Below are positions 8,831 through 17,416 of a stretch of 64,000 nt of DNA, piece by piece. The DNA comes from Streptomyces xiaopingdaonensis (GTDB taxonomy: Bacteria; Actinomycetota; Actinomycetes; Streptomycetales; Streptomycetaceae): assembly GCF_000262345.1 (NCBI RefSeq), contig NZ_AJTQ01000186.1, forward strand, positions 1-64,000, written 5' to 3'. Below the pieces are notes generated by a model. The model made no database searches, had not been told where the DNA came from, and saw only the letters and a list, made by a program, of their open reading frames with translations. Made by a program: the position numbers and the translations under genes. Every line of letters starts with the position of its first letter. The first letter of the stretch is position 1.

Positions 8831-10198
8831 TCACCTCCCGGGACCCGAACTCCCCTGCCCCCGGCCGCCGTCGGGCGTCCCGTGGACGGCTCCGGCCGGC
8901 TCCAGCACGCGCGAGGCTCCGACCGGCAGGTCCCACAGGTCGTCCCGGTCGAGGCCGGCCGCGCGCCAGGCGGCCCGGACGCGCCGCAGCGGCTCCAGCG
9001 GCGGCTCGGCCGAGAGCAGGAACGTCGCCCAGTGCATGGGGGCCATGCGCCGTGCACCGACGTCGAGGCACGCCTGGACGGCCTCCTCGGGATCGGTGTG
9101 GACGGGTCGGAGCATCCAGCGCGGGTCGTAGGCGCCGATCGGGAGCAGGCCGAGGTCGATCCCGGGGAAGGCTTCGCCGATCTCGCGGAAGAAGTGGCCG
9201 TACCCGGTGTCGCCCGCGAAGTAGACGCGGCGGCCGTCGGGTGCGGTGAGGACCCAGCCTCCCCACAGGGAGCGGCAGGTGTCGGTGAGCGTCCGCTTCG
9301 ACCAGTGGTGCGCAGGGACGAAGTCGAACCGCACACGGGGCCGCTCGCCGAGTCCCGCCGCGCCCTCGGCCGCGGGGAGTTCGGCGCCCTCCCACCAGTC
9401 GAGCTCGGTGACGGTGGTGAAGCCGCGCTTGCGGCACCAGCCGCCGAGCCCGGCCGGGACGAAGAGCGGTGTCGCGCGCGGCAGGCGGCGCAGCGTGGGC
9501 GCGTCGAGGTGGTCGTAGTGGTTGTGCGAGAGCACCACCGCGTCGATCGTCGGCAGGTCCTCCCAGACGAAGCCGACGGGCGTGATCCGCACCGGTGTAC
9601 CGAGGATGCGGCGGCTCCAGACCGGGTCGGTGAGGACGGTGAGCCCTCCGATGCGCAGGACCCAACTGGCGTGCCCCGCCCAGCCGATCGCGAGCGCACG
9701 GGCGTCCACCTGGGGGAGCGGCGCCGGCGCGTACGGCAGCTCGGAGAGCTCCGCGCGCAGGGACGTCGCGCTCGGGCGCATGGCGCCTTCGCGCGCGAGG
9801 CGCGCGAACGCCCGTACGCCGGGCAGCGGATCGGTGAGGCGGTCGGCGAAGGAGCGCGGCCAGTGCCGCTTGGCGCCGAGCGGATGCGCCTCGTCCGACG
9901 GGCGCTTGGGCGCGGGGTGCGCCGACGGGGCGCGGTCGCGCTCGGCGGCGCGGCTTACGGAGTCGTCGTGCGCACCGCAGCCGCACGGCTCTTCGGCCCA
10001 CCGCAGCTCCCGTGGCTGGTGGGTGCCTTCGGGCAGGCCGGGCGCCACCCGCCCGGCGCCGCCCGTTCCGTCCGCCGGACTGCGGGGGTCCCGGTCGCGG
10101 GCGACCCGGGGGTCGGTGCTTCCCGGGTACTCGGGGGCGCCCGGGTGCTCGATGTCCTTCCGGTGGCCTTCCGCCTGTCCGTCCGCGCGTTCTGTCAC
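8831..10198 (-). CDS. NAPE-PLD-like MBL-fold hydrolase
   Basis: A 455-residue protein whose last 300 residues are an MBL-fold hydrolase resembling N-acyl-phosphatidylethanolamine phospholipase D and UlaG-type proteins. Visible signatures are GWAGHASWVLRIGG, the metal motif HNHYDH, DFVPAHHWSKRT, VYFAGDTGYG and a late PMHWATF histidine. About 100 N-terminal residues are polar and low in complexity, then a PRSFADRLTDPLPGV stretch leads into the fold. The GTG at 10198 is favoured because it overlaps the TGA of the upstream gene (GTGA), a coupling seen repeatedly here; an internal ATG at 9781 would give a 316-residue form. Substrate unknown; a lipid or phosphodiester is plausible from the family. 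Confidence 0.8.
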   Translation of the reverse strand: MTERADGQAEGHRKDIEHPGAPEYPGSTDPRVARDRDPRSPADGTGGAGRVAPGLPEGTHQPRELRWAEEPCGCGAHDDSVSRAAERDRAPSAHPAPKRPSDEAHPLGAKRHWPRSFADRLTDPLPGVRAFARLAREGAMRPSATSLRAELSELPYAPAPLPQVDARALAIGWAGHASWVLRIGGLTVLTDPVWSRRILGTPVRITPVGFVWEDLPTIDAVVLSHNHYDHLDAPTLRRLPRATPLFVPAGLGGWCRKRGFTTVTELDWWEGAELPAAEGAAGLGERPRVRFDFVPAHHWSKRTLTDTCRSLWGGWVLTAPDGRRVYFAGDTGYGHFFREIGEAFPGIDLGLLPIGAYDPRWMLRPVHTDPEEAVQACLDVGARRMAPMHWATFLLSAEPPLEPLRRVRAAWRAAGLDRDDLWDLPVGASRVLEPAGAVHGTPDGGRGQGSSGPGR

Positions 10199-11376
10199 CG
10201 AGCAGAGCTCCCATCCGTGAGTGCGCCGAGTGCGGTGTGCGCGGCGGCGAGCGCCTCGGCCACCGCCGGCTCTTCGAGCGGGTCCACTGCGGGGACCGCG
10301 TCCCACGCCTCCGGTGGCAGGCCGGCGGCGAGCGCATCCGTGGAGAGGCGGACGCGGAGGGCCGCCGGGTCGTCGCCGAAGCGGTGCCCGCCTTGCACGT
10401 ACGGGCCGAGGCAGCTGACGAGCGCCGCCTCCAGCCGGGGCGCGTCGGTCACGCCTGCGGACGCCAACTCGCCCCTGCACGGCTCGAAATCGGCGTAGAG
10501 CCCGCGCGCCGCTCGCGGGGGCCGGCAGACCGCGCCGGCCGCGGTGACCGCGCCGTGCAAGGCGCGGGCGAGGGCGCCGTGGAGCGCGGCCGACGCGGTG
10601 CGCCGGGTGCGCAGCGCCGGAGGCTCCGCGAGCGCCTCGGCCGCCTCCCGCTCCGCCTGCGCCGTCGGCTCGGCACGCAGCGTACGGAGGACGCCGGCGG
10701 CGCCGGCGTGGAGCGCCTCTCCCCGCTCGGTGTCGGGGAAGCGGGCGAGCCCGGCGCGCCCGCCGGGCGGCAGGAGTGCGGCACCGAGCTCGACGAGGAC
10801 GACGACGGAGCCGGCGTACACGGTGTCGTGGAGCATCTCGGCCGGCGAGACGGTGACCGTGCCGTGCGTGTCGTGCGAGGCGTCGCGCCAGCTCTCGTCG
10901 CTGACGACGAGGAGGCCCTCGTCGGCGGCGGCTTCGCAGACCTCGTGGAGGAGCTCGGGCGGTACCGCGGTGCCCGTCACTTCATCGGCGATCGAGAGGA
11001 CGAGGACGCGAGGGCGCTCGCCCTCCGCGCGCGCCCGCCGCACCGTCTCCAGCAGCGCGACCGGATCGGGTACGCCGCCGCACTCCGCGGGGGTGGCGAC
11101 CCTCCGCACCCGGCGGTCGAGGAGCCGCGCCTGCGTCGCGTACCACGCGGGGCAGGGACTCGGGAGCAGGACGGCGCCACGTCCCGTCTCGCCCGGGGGT
11201 GCGGAGGCGGCGGCGGACGCGAGCGTGGCGAGGAGGAGCAGCGGGGCCGAAGGCGCTGCGAGGGTCTGCGCGGGGGCGGTGGCGATCCCTCTCCGCTCCC
11301 AGTAGGCGCAGGCGGCGCCCGTCACGGTGTGCGGCGCGGCGGGTTTGGGCACCGTCTTCTTCTCGCTGCTCCGCAT
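10195..11376 (-). CDS. Aminotransferase class I/II-fold protein, probably without the PLP lysine
   Basis: A 393-residue protein with the layout of fold-type I aminotransferases. A YWERRG N-terminal segment, a P-C-P-A-W-Y turn, a degraded NPTG equivalent (IADEVTGT) and the strand ending VVSDESWRD (pyridine-nitrogen Asp) are all visible. At the place where family members carry Ser-x-x-Lys before the G-x-R-x-G motif, the sequence reads VELGAALLPPGGRAGLARF, with no lysine. The protein may therefore bind PLP weakly or not at all and could be regulatory or structural. It is translationally coupled to the MBL hydrolase downstream. The ATG at 11376 fits the family N-terminus. Confidence 0.72.
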   Translation of the reverse strand: MRSSEKKTVPKPAAPHTVTGAACAYWERRGIATAPAQTLAAPSAPLLLLATLASAAASAPPGETGRGAVLLPSPCPAWYATQARLLDRRVRRVATPAECGGVPDPVALLETVRRARAEGERPRVLVLSIADEVTGTAVPPELLHEVCEAAADEGLLVVSDESWRDASHDTHGTVTVSPAEMLHDTVYAGSVVVLVELGAALLPPGGRAGLARFPDTERGEALHAGAAGVLRTLRAEPTAQAEREAAEALAEPPALRTRRTASAALHGALARALHGAVTAAGAVCRPPRAARGLYADFEPCRGELASAGVTDAPRLEAALVSCLGPYVQGGHRFGDDPAALRVRLSTDALAAGLPPEAWDAVPAVDPLEEPAVAEALAAAHTALGALTDGSSAR

Positions 11377-11604
11377 CGCCTGCCGCCTCCGTCCCGCCTG
11401 CGACCGTACGGGCGCCCGTAGATCAGACAAAACGCCCAGTGGCACCACCTTGGCAGAACCCCATGGCACGCGGAACGGCGACACCGCCCCGTTCACCCGC
11501 CGGCGCGCGCCGGGGTGCCGTCCGCAAGCGGGGCACGCCGGGGCGCGGGGCCACCCAGGGGATCGACCTGACGAGGCGCCGAGACGCCAACTACCCTGCT
11601 GGGC

Positions 11605-11955
11605 ATGGATATTCTGGGGACCTCGCTGCGAGTCTGCGTCGACGATCTGGATGCCGCCGTACCGGTGTACGAACGGCTGGCGAACTCCGAGGCGGCCAGA
11701 TTCCGCCAGGGCCCCGTCGAGGTCGCGGCGGTGGGGCCGTTCTTTCTGATGAGCGGGCCCGAGGGCCACCTCGCCGTGCTCGGCAAGGTGGCGGCGACGC
11801 TCGCCGTGAAGGACGTCGGCGAGGCGGTGAGCGATCTCCAGGCGGTCGGCGCGGAGATCGTCGCGGGGCCGAGTGCGACGCCGATCGGGCGGAGCCTCGT
11901 CGCGCGCCACCCCGACGGCACCTTCTTCGAGTACGTGGACCGGCAGGGCGGCTGA
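11605..11955 (+). CDS. VOC (glyoxalase/bleomycin-resistance fold) protein
   Basis: A 116-residue single-domain member of the vicinal oxygen chelate superfamily. The paired beta-alpha-beta modules are recognisable: ILGTSLRVCVDDLDAAVPVYERLAN at the start, then AATLAVKDVGEAVSDLQAVGAEIVAGP and a final RHPDGTFFEYVDR strand with the usual C-terminal Glu. Function cannot be assigned; such proteins range from metal-dependent isomerases and dioxygenases to antibiotic-binding proteins. Only one module pair is present, so a homodimer is expected. It stands alone, divergent from the aminotransferase-fold gene and convergent with the dehydrogenase. Confidence 0.8.
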   Translation: MDILGTSLRVCVDDLDAAVPVYERLANSEAARFRQGPVEVAAVGPFFLMSGPEGHLAVLGKVAATLAVKDVGEAVSDLQAVGAEIVAGPSATPIGRSLVARHPDGTFFEYVDRQGG

Positions 11956-11963
11956 ACGCCGCA

Positions 11964-12027
11964 GCGCACCGGCGCCGGCTCGGGGGCGGCGCCGGTGCGC
12001 GGGAACCCCCCGCCCCGCGGGCGGGGG
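11964..12027. terminator. Double hairpin between convergent VOC and dehydrogenase genes
   Basis: Two hairpins lie back to back. The first has perfect 13-base arms at 11964-11976 and 11988-12000; the second has 9-base G/C arms at 12007-12015 and 12019-12027. They fill most of the 80-base gap between the two convergent stop codons, so they likely end transcription from both sides. Confidence 0.65.
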
Positions 12028-12035
12028 ATGCGGCG

Positions 12036-13025
12036 TCAGGGCTGGACGACGATCTTGCGTCCCTGGCCCGCGGCGAACCGCTCCATCGCCTGCGGGTACT
12101 CGTCGAGCGGCATCCGGTCCGAGATGAAGACCTCCGGGTCGAGGACGCCCGTCGCGAAGAGTTCGGCCGCCCGCTCGTAGCTGTGGAGCACCGCCATCGA
12201 GCCGGTGATGGTGATCTCCTGGTTGTAGATCCGGTACGGCTCGATCGTCGCCCGCGTCGCGTAGTCGGCGACGCCGAACTGGAGGAAGGTGCCGGCCTTG
12301 GCGACGCGTTCGAGCCCGTCCTGGATCGCGGTGCCGTTGCCGGTCGCGTCGATCACCAGGTCCCAGCCGCCGGGGCGGTCGAGCTCGTCGGCGCCGGCCG
12401 CCACTGCGGTGCACCCCAACTGGTCGGCCGTGGCGAGGCGTTCGGGGTTGACGTCGAGGACGTCGACGGTCGCGGCGCCCGTGCGCTTCGCGAGCTGGAG
12501 CATCATCAGGCCCATCGTCCCGCTGCCGTAGATGAGGACGTGCGAGGCGAGGGTCGAGCGCAGGACGTCGTAGCCGCGGACCGCGCAGGAGAGGGGCTCG
12601 ATGAGCGCCGCGTCCTCGGTGCGCACGTGCTCGGGGAGCCGGACGCAGTTGGCGACGGGTGCCACGGCGTACTCGGCCGCGCCGCCCGCGGTCGTGACGC
12701 CGATCGCGTTCCAGCGGTCGCAGAGGTTGTTGTGACCGGTCCGGCAGTAGCGGCACTCGAAGCAGTAGAGCGAAGGGTCGACGGCGACGCGGTCGCCCAC
12801 GCCCACCTCGGTGACCGCGCTGCCCACGGCGGCCACCTCACCGGCGAACTCGTGCCCCGGCACCAGTGGCAGCGAGGGCGCGAACTCCCCCTGCAGGATG
12901 TGGAGATCGGTCCCGCAGATCCCGCAGGCGGTGACGTCGACGACGACCTCGCGCGGCCCGGGCGTCGGGTCGGGGACGGTGGTGAGGGAGACCTTGCCGG
13001 GCTCCTCTACGAGTGCGGCCTTCAC
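12036..13025 (-). CDS. Zinc-dependent medium-chain alcohol/polyol dehydrogenase
   Basis: A 329-residue zinc MDR enzyme. Catalytic zinc ligands are visible in CGICGTDLH (Cys near 34) and GHEFAG; the structural zinc cysteines follow in CFECRYCRTGHNNLC. The coenzyme site reads VLIYGSGTMGLMMLQLAKR, and an acidic residue (VLDVNPE) after the second strand suggests NAD rather than NADP. Together with the linked transporter it should oxidise an imported sugar alcohol or related sugar, as sorbitol/threonine-dehydrogenase-like enzymes do. The GTG start overlaps the stop of the upstream permease (GTGA). It is the last gene of the DeoR-headed operon. Confidence 0.88.
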   Translation of the reverse strand: MKAALVEEPGKVSLTTVPDPTPGPREVVVDVTACGICGTDLHILQGEFAPSLPLVPGHEFAGEVAAVGSAVTEVGVGDRVAVDPSLYCFECRYCRTGHNNLCDRWNAIGVTTAGGAAEYAVAPVANCVRLPEHVRTEDAALIEPLSCAVRGYDVLRSTLASHVLIYGSGTMGLMMLQLAKRTGAATVDVLDVNPERLATADQLGCTAVAAGADELDRPGGWDLVIDATGNGTAIQDGLERVAKAGTFLQFGVADYATRATIEPYRIYNQEITITGSMAVLHSYERAAELFATGVLDPEVFISDRMPLDEYPQAMERFAAGQGRKIVVQP

Positions 13026-13921
13026 TTGACTGCTCCTAGCGACAGGCCCTGGACGAGTTTGTCCTGGGCGGCGAACCCTGCGGCGAGCACCGGCAGGGAG
13101 ATCACGAGGGACGCGGCGCACACCTTCGCCAGGAAGAGCCCCTGACTGGTGATGAAACCGGTGAGGAAGACGGGCGAGGTCTGCGCCACTACGCCGGTGA
13201 GCACCCGCGCGAAGAGCATCTCGTTCCAGGAGAAGATGAAGCAGATCAGCGCCGTCGCCGCGATCCCTGGCCCGGCGACGGGCGCCACCACCCGTGCGAG
13301 GACGGTCGGCAGCCGCGCCCCGTCGATCTGCGCCGCCTCGATCAGCGAGACCGGCACCTCGGCGAGGAACGACTGCATCATCCACACCGCGATCGGCAGG
13401 TTCATCGAGGTGTAGAGGATGACGAGGAGCCAGACGTTGTCCAGAAAGCCGGTGTTCTTGGCGAAGAGGTAGATCGGCAGCAGGCCGGCGACGAGCGGCA
13501 GCATCTTCGTGGAGAGGAAGAAGAAGAGCACGTCCGTCCACCGCTTCACCGGGCGGATGGAGAGCGCGTACGCCGCCGGCATGGCGAGGAGGAGCACCAG
13601 CACCGTCGAACAGATCGACGCCGTCGCGGAGTTGGCCAGCGCGGGCCAGGGGCTGGCGCCGCCGCCGACCCCGAAGAAGTCGCGGTAGCCGTCCAGGGTG
13701 AGGGGGGCCGCGAGGGAGGGCGGGTTGGTGGCCGCGTCGCCCTCGGAGTGGAAGGAGGTGAGGAGCATCCACAGCATCGGCAGCACGAAGAGGATGCCCA
13801 CGATCCACGCGAGCAGCCCGAGCGCGGCCCCCGCGGTGCGGTTGCGCCCGACGCGCGTGGTGGGCGCGGGCGGGCCGCCGGTGCTGACGGCGGCGGGAGG
13901 AGCCTGGGTGGGGGCGCTCAT
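13022..13921 (-). CDS. Carbohydrate ABC transporter permease (MalG-type)
   Basis: A 299-residue binding-protein-dependent inner membrane component with six hydrophobic segments (about 30-52, 90-115, 125-145, 157-178, 205-225, 262-285). The EAA loop that docks the ATPase reads EAAQIDGARLPTVLARVVAPVAGPG (near residues 212-236). The form with the loop in the second half of a roughly 280-residue chain marks it as the MalG/SmoG partner. It overlaps both neighbours by four bases and follows the MalF-type permease. Confidence 0.9.
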   Translation of the reverse strand: MSAPTQAPPAAVSTGGPPAPTTRVGRNRTAGAALGLLAWIVGILFVLPMLWMLLTSFHSEGDAATNPPSLAAPLTLDGYRDFFGVGGGASPWPALANSATASICSTVLVLLLAMPAAYALSIRPVKRWTDVLFFFLSTKMLPLVAGLLPIYLFAKNTGFLDNVWLLVILYTSMNLPIAVWMMQSFLAEVPVSLIEAAQIDGARLPTVLARVVAPVAGPGIAATALICFIFSWNEMLFARVLTGVVAQTSPVFLTGFITSQGLFLAKVCAASLVISLPVLAAGFAAQDKLVQGLSLGAVK

Positions 13922-14871
13922 GAGCGGGCCTCCTCGCGGAAGAGGGACGAGACCACCCGCAGCGCGAAGGTGGCGATGATCAGCGAACCGATGACGACGA
14001 GCACGCCGGCCGCCGAGGCGAGTCCGTACTCGTGGCCCTGGTAGAAGGTCTGGTAGATGGTGTAGGGCAGGTTGGCCGTGCCGAGGCCGCCCGAGGTGAT
14101 CGTGAAGACGGCGTCGAAGTTCTGCACGATGTAGATCGAGCCGAGCAGCACGCCGAGTTCGAGGTAGCGCCGCAGGTGCGGCAGCGTCAGGTAGCGGAAG
14201 ATCTGCCAAGTGCCGGCCCCGTCGACGCGGGCCGCCTCGATCACCTCGGGCGGGCGGGACTGCAGCCCGGCGAGCAGGATCAGCATCATGAACGGCGTCC
14301 ACTGCCAGATCAGCGAGACCTCGACGGCGACGAGCGGCATCTCCGCCACCCAGTCCGGCTGGGGCGCGTCGCCCCCGAAGAGGTTCCACACGGCGTTGAG
14401 GAGGCCGTTGACGAGGCCGTACTCAGGGTTGTAGAGGACGTGCTTCCACAGCAGCGCCGCCGCCACGGGGACGAGCAGGAAGGGGGCGATGAGCATCGTG
14501 CGGACGGCCGCGCGTCCCCGGAACTTCCGGTCGAGGAGGAGCGCCAGGAGGAGGCCGAGCACCAGGCTGACGAGGACGACGACGACCGTGAGGACGATCG
14601 TGGTCAGCACCGACTTGCGGAGTTCGGCGTCGCCGAGCACCTCCGCGTAGTTGGCGAAGCCGTCGAAGCCGCGCGCCTGGGGGTACAGCGCGTTCCAGTC
14701 GAAGAGGGAGATCACCACCGTCGCCACCATGGGGAGCTGGGTGACGATGATGAGGAAGACGAGCGCGGGCAGCAGCGGGGCGCGGGTGACCCAGGCGCGG
14801 AGCTTCTGCGGCGGCGCCGGCCTGCGCTCGCCCGAGGCGGGCGCAGGGGGCGTGGTGGTGTGTGTGGTCAT
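13918..14871 (-). CDS. Carbohydrate ABC transporter permease (MalF-type)
   Basis: A 317-residue permease with hydrophobic segments at about 35-58, 93-118, 128-150, 180-200, 235-255 and 285-305, and the ATPase-docking EAA loop EAARVDGAGTWQIFRYLTLPHLRR near residues 212-235. It pairs with the MalG-type permease downstream, to which it is coupled by an ATGA overlap, and with the lipoprotein upstream. No ATPase gene is present, which in streptomycetes is normal because a shared MsiK-type ATPase serves many sugar importers. Confidence 0.9.
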   Translation of the reverse strand: MTTHTTTPPAPASGERRPAPPQKLRAWVTRAPLLPALVFLIIVTQLPMVATVVISLFDWNALYPQARGFDGFANYAEVLGDAELRKSVLTTIVLTVVVVLVSLVLGLLLALLLDRKFRGRAAVRTMLIAPFLLVPVAAALLWKHVLYNPEYGLVNGLLNAVWNLFGGDAPQPDWVAEMPLVAVEVSLIWQWTPFMMLILLAGLQSRPPEVIEAARVDGAGTWQIFRYLTLPHLRRYLELGVLLGSIYIVQNFDAVFTITSGGLGTANLPYTIYQTFYQGHEYGLASAAGVLVVIGSLIIATFALRVVSSLFREEARS

Positions 14872-16223
14872 CGGCCCTCGTACTCCTCAGCGACCTCGTT
14901 CGCGAGCTGCTGTGACTTCTTCAGCGCCGACTCGACCGACTGGCGTCCGGCGATGGCCGCGCTGATCTCCTGCGAGACCTTGGTCCCCAGGTCGGAGAAC
15001 TCGGGGATGTCGACGAACTGGATGCCGATCGTGGGGCGTTGCTGCACGCCGGGATCGCGGGGATCGGCCTCGACGACGGCCTTCCGCGTCACCTCGGCGA
15101 AGGCGCCGGCCGCCTTCCGGTACTCCGGGTACTCGTAGGTGGAGGCGCGCTTGCCCGCGGGGACGTTCGCCCAGCCGCTCTCCTCGCCGACGAGGCGCTC
15201 GTACTTCTTGCCCGAGGCCCAGGAGATGAACTTCCACGCCTTGTCCTTGTTCTGGGACGCCTCCTGGAGCCCCCAGGCCCAGCTGTAGAGCCAGCCGGAG
15301 GCGTCGGTGCGCACCACGGGCGCGGGCACGTACCCGATCTTCCCCTTCACCGGCGACTTCGCCGCCTCCAGGGAGCCGGCGCCGGCCGTGGCGTCGTACC
15401 ACATGGCCGTCTTGCCCTGGGTCATGTTGTTGAGGCACTCGGCGTAGCCGGACTGCGCGGCGCCGGACTGGCCGTGCTTGCGGACGAGGTCGACGTAGAA
15501 CTTGGTGGCCTTGTGGAAGGCGGGCGAGTCGAGCTTCGCGTTCCAGTCCTTGTCGAACCAGGTGCCGCCGAAGGTGTTGACGACGCTCGTCAGCGGGGCG
15601 ATCACCTCGCCCCAACCGGGCAGCCCGCGCAGGCAGATGCCCTTGAGGCCCTTCTTCGCGCCGTCCGCCTTCGCGGCGAGCTCGGCGACCTGGGGCCAGG
15701 TGGGCTTCTCCGGCATCTTCAGGCCGGCTTCCTCGAAGACGTCCTTGCGGTACATCAGGAAGGAGGACTCGCCGTAGAAGGGCTGCGCGTACATCTTGCC
15801 GTCCTCGCCGCTGAGGGACTGGCGGATGGAGGGGAGGACGTCCTTCTGGTCGAAGTGCCGGTCCTTGCGCGTGTACTCGTCGAGCGGGTGCAGCCAGCCG
15901 TTCTTCGCGTAGATCGGCGTCTCGTAGTTGCTGAGGGTGGCGACGTCGTACTGGCCGGCCTGGTTGGCGAAGTCCTGGCCAATCTTGTCGCGGACGTCGT
16001 TCTCGGGGAGCACGGTGAAGTTGACCTTGATGCCGGTCTCCGCGGTGAAGTGCTTGGCCGTGAGCTTCTGCAACTCCACCATCTGCGGGTTGTTCACCAT
16101 CAGCACGTTGATGGTGTCACCGCCGGAACCGGCGCCTCCTGCTCCGGCGCAGCCGGCGAGCAGCGCGCAGGCTGCCGCCGACCCTATGACCGCGCGCGCC
16201 CTGTAGCGGCTCTGGCTGCGCAT
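14868..16223 (-). CDS. Sugar/polyol ABC transporter substrate-binding lipoprotein
   Basis: A 451-residue family 1 extracellular solute-binding protein. The N-terminus is a lipoprotein signal (Arg-rich start, hydrophobic core, lipobox LLAGC with Cys about residue 25), so the mature protein is tethered outside the membrane. The binding lobe sequences NWLHPLDEYTRKD, PFYGESSFLMYRKDVFEEAGL and GWGEVIAPL resemble the sorbitol/mannitol-binding SmoE group. The gene begins 56 bases after the DeoR gene, with CAGGAG before its ATG, and overlaps the first permease (ATGA), so the operon runs regulator, lipoprotein, permease, permease, dehydrogenase. Confidence 0.9.
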   Translation of the reverse strand: MRSQSRYRARAVIGSAAACALLAGCAGAGGAGSGGDTINVLMVNNPQMVELQKLTAKHFTAETGIKVNFTVLPENDVRDKIGQDFANQAGQYDVATLSNYETPIYAKNGWLHPLDEYTRKDRHFDQKDVLPSIRQSLSGEDGKMYAQPFYGESSFLMYRKDVFEEAGLKMPEKPTWPQVAELAAKADGAKKGLKGICLRGLPGWGEVIAPLTSVVNTFGGTWFDKDWNAKLDSPAFHKATKFYVDLVRKHGQSGAAQSGYAECLNNMTQGKTAMWYDATAGAGSLEAAKSPVKGKIGYVPAPVVRTDASGWLYSWAWGLQEASQNKDKAWKFISWASGKKYERLVGEESGWANVPAGKRASTYEYPEYRKAAGAFAEVTRKAVVEADPRDPGVQQRPTIGIQFVDIPEFSDLGTKVSQEISAAIAGRQSVESALKKSQQLANEVAEEYEGR

Positions 16224-16279
16224 CGTTGGACTCCTGGGATCGAGGGACGTGAAGGGTTGGCTGAGGGAGCGGTCCGCCG

Positions 16280-17044
16280 TCAGACACGGACGACGTTCGG
16301 CCCCTGGAGGGAATAGCGGTGGGCCTCGGCGGCGGGAAGGCCCGTGTCGGTGACGATCGCCTCGAAGGCGCCGACGTCGGCGAAGCGGCAGAAACTCACC
16401 GCGCCGAACTTGGTGTGCAGCCCGGCGAAGATCCGCCGCCTGGAGGCGCGCAGCGCCTGCGACTTGACCTCGGCGACCGCGGGCGAGGGCGTGGTGAGGC
16501 CGTGTTCGCGGGAGATGCCGTTGGCGCCGAGGAAGGCGAGGTCGATGACGAACCCGGAGAGCATGCGCGTCGTCCAGTGGTCGACGGTGGCGAGGGTGCT
16601 GCCGCGTACGCGCCCGCCGAGGAGCAGCACGGTGTAGGAGTCGACCCCTGCCAGCGCGCCCGCCGTCGTCAGGGAGGCGGTGAGGACGGTCAACTCCCGG
16701 TCGCGGGGCAGGGCTTCGGCGATCAGTTGGGGGGTGAAACCCTCGTCGACGAAGACCGTCTCGGCCTCGCCGACGAGGTCGGCCGCGGCCGCAGCGATGC
16801 GCCGCTTCTCCGGTACGTGCATCGTGGTGCGGAAGGCGAGCGTCGTCTCGAAGCCCGCGCTCTCCACCGGGTACGCGCCGCCGTGCGTGCGGCGCAGCAG
16901 GCCGCGCTGCTCCAGGACGCGCAGGTCACGGCGGATCGTCTCGCGTGCGACGCCGAGCGCGGAGGAGAGCTCGGAGACGTCGACGGACCCCGCCTTGCGC
17001 GCCGTCCCCACGATGCGCCGCTGGCGCTCCTCGGCACCGCTCAC
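16280..17044 (-). CDS. DeoR-family sugar-operon repressor
   Basis: A 254-residue DeoR/GlpR regulator. The N-terminal helix-turn-helix is classic: ERQRRIVGTARKAGSVDVSELSSALGVARETIRRDLRVLEQRGLLRRTHGGA (about 5-57). The C-terminal sugar-phosphate sensor has the ISOCOT-like motifs VFVDEGFT, LTASLTTAG, LLLGGRVRGST and DLAFLGANGIS. It should repress the operon it heads until a phosphorylated sugar appears. The GTG is preceded by CGGAGG; longer in-frame starts lack such a site. A promoter and palindrome upstream (see those entries) fit autoregulation. Confidence 0.9.
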   Translation of the reverse strand: MSGAEERQRRIVGTARKAGSVDVSELSSALGVARETIRRDLRVLEQRGLLRRTHGGAYPVESAGFETTLAFRTTMHVPEKRRIAAAAADLVGEAETVFVDEGFTPQLIAEALPRDRELTVLTASLTTAGALAGVDSYTVLLLGGRVRGSTLATVDHWTTRMLSGFVIDLAFLGANGISREHGLTTPSPAVAEVKSQALRASRRRIFAGLHTKFGAVSFCRFADVGAFEAIVTDTGLPAAEAHRYSLQGPNVVRV

Positions 17045-17104
17045 GCGCCCCACCTCCGTACGTCCCGCCGTGCGCCGGACACCCGCGCACGGGTCGACCG
17101 GGCT

Positions 17105-17132
17105 CCGTTCGGTCAACTCGCTGACCGAACGG
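17105..17132. promoter_or_regulatory. Perfect inverted repeat, likely DeoR operator
   Basis: Arms of 11 bases, 17105-17115 (CCGTTCGGTCA) and 17122-17132 (TGACCGAACGG), match perfectly around a six-base spacer. It lies 61 bases upstream of the deoR start, just downstream of a candidate -10 box. Half-site-like TGACCGAG copies also occur at about 17205 and 17257. This placement suits a repressor that blocks transcription of its own operon. Confidence 0.6.
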
Positions 17133-17145
17133 GCTTGCATGGAGA

Positions 17146-17174
17146 GTTGTACCGGGGCGGCACGGGCGTGACCA
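17146..17174 (-). promoter_or_regulatory. Candidate promoter of the DeoR-sugar operon
   Basis: On the minus strand TGGTCA (17174-17169) and TACAAC (17151-17146) are 17 bases apart, a fair match to -35 and -10 elements. Transcription would start near 17139, right before the palindrome at 17105-17132. The rest of the 372-base gap to the next gene shows nothing else I can name. Confidence 0.45.
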
Positions 17175-17416
17175 GAGCCGTTGCTCCGTAGATCGTGCCC
17201 GCTTCTGACCGAGCGGGCGCGCCTGATGCGTCGAAGCGGGTCTGTTTCGTGCAGTGTTGACCGAGACGGTCCGGAGCGGACGCCCGATTCCCCCTCGGCG
17301 CCCGCCCGTTCGGAGTCCGAGCAGGCCCGGACGGCGACCGACGGGCCCGGCCGCGTCGGCAACACCTGCCCGCCGCGGCCTTCAACTCCCGCCCGGCGAG
17401 GACCCGTCGGGATGAC

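Noticed and set aside
6126..10337. A 1403-codon minus-strand frame across the amidase and MFS genes
   Set aside because: The sequence is low-complexity noise opposite two well-supported genes.
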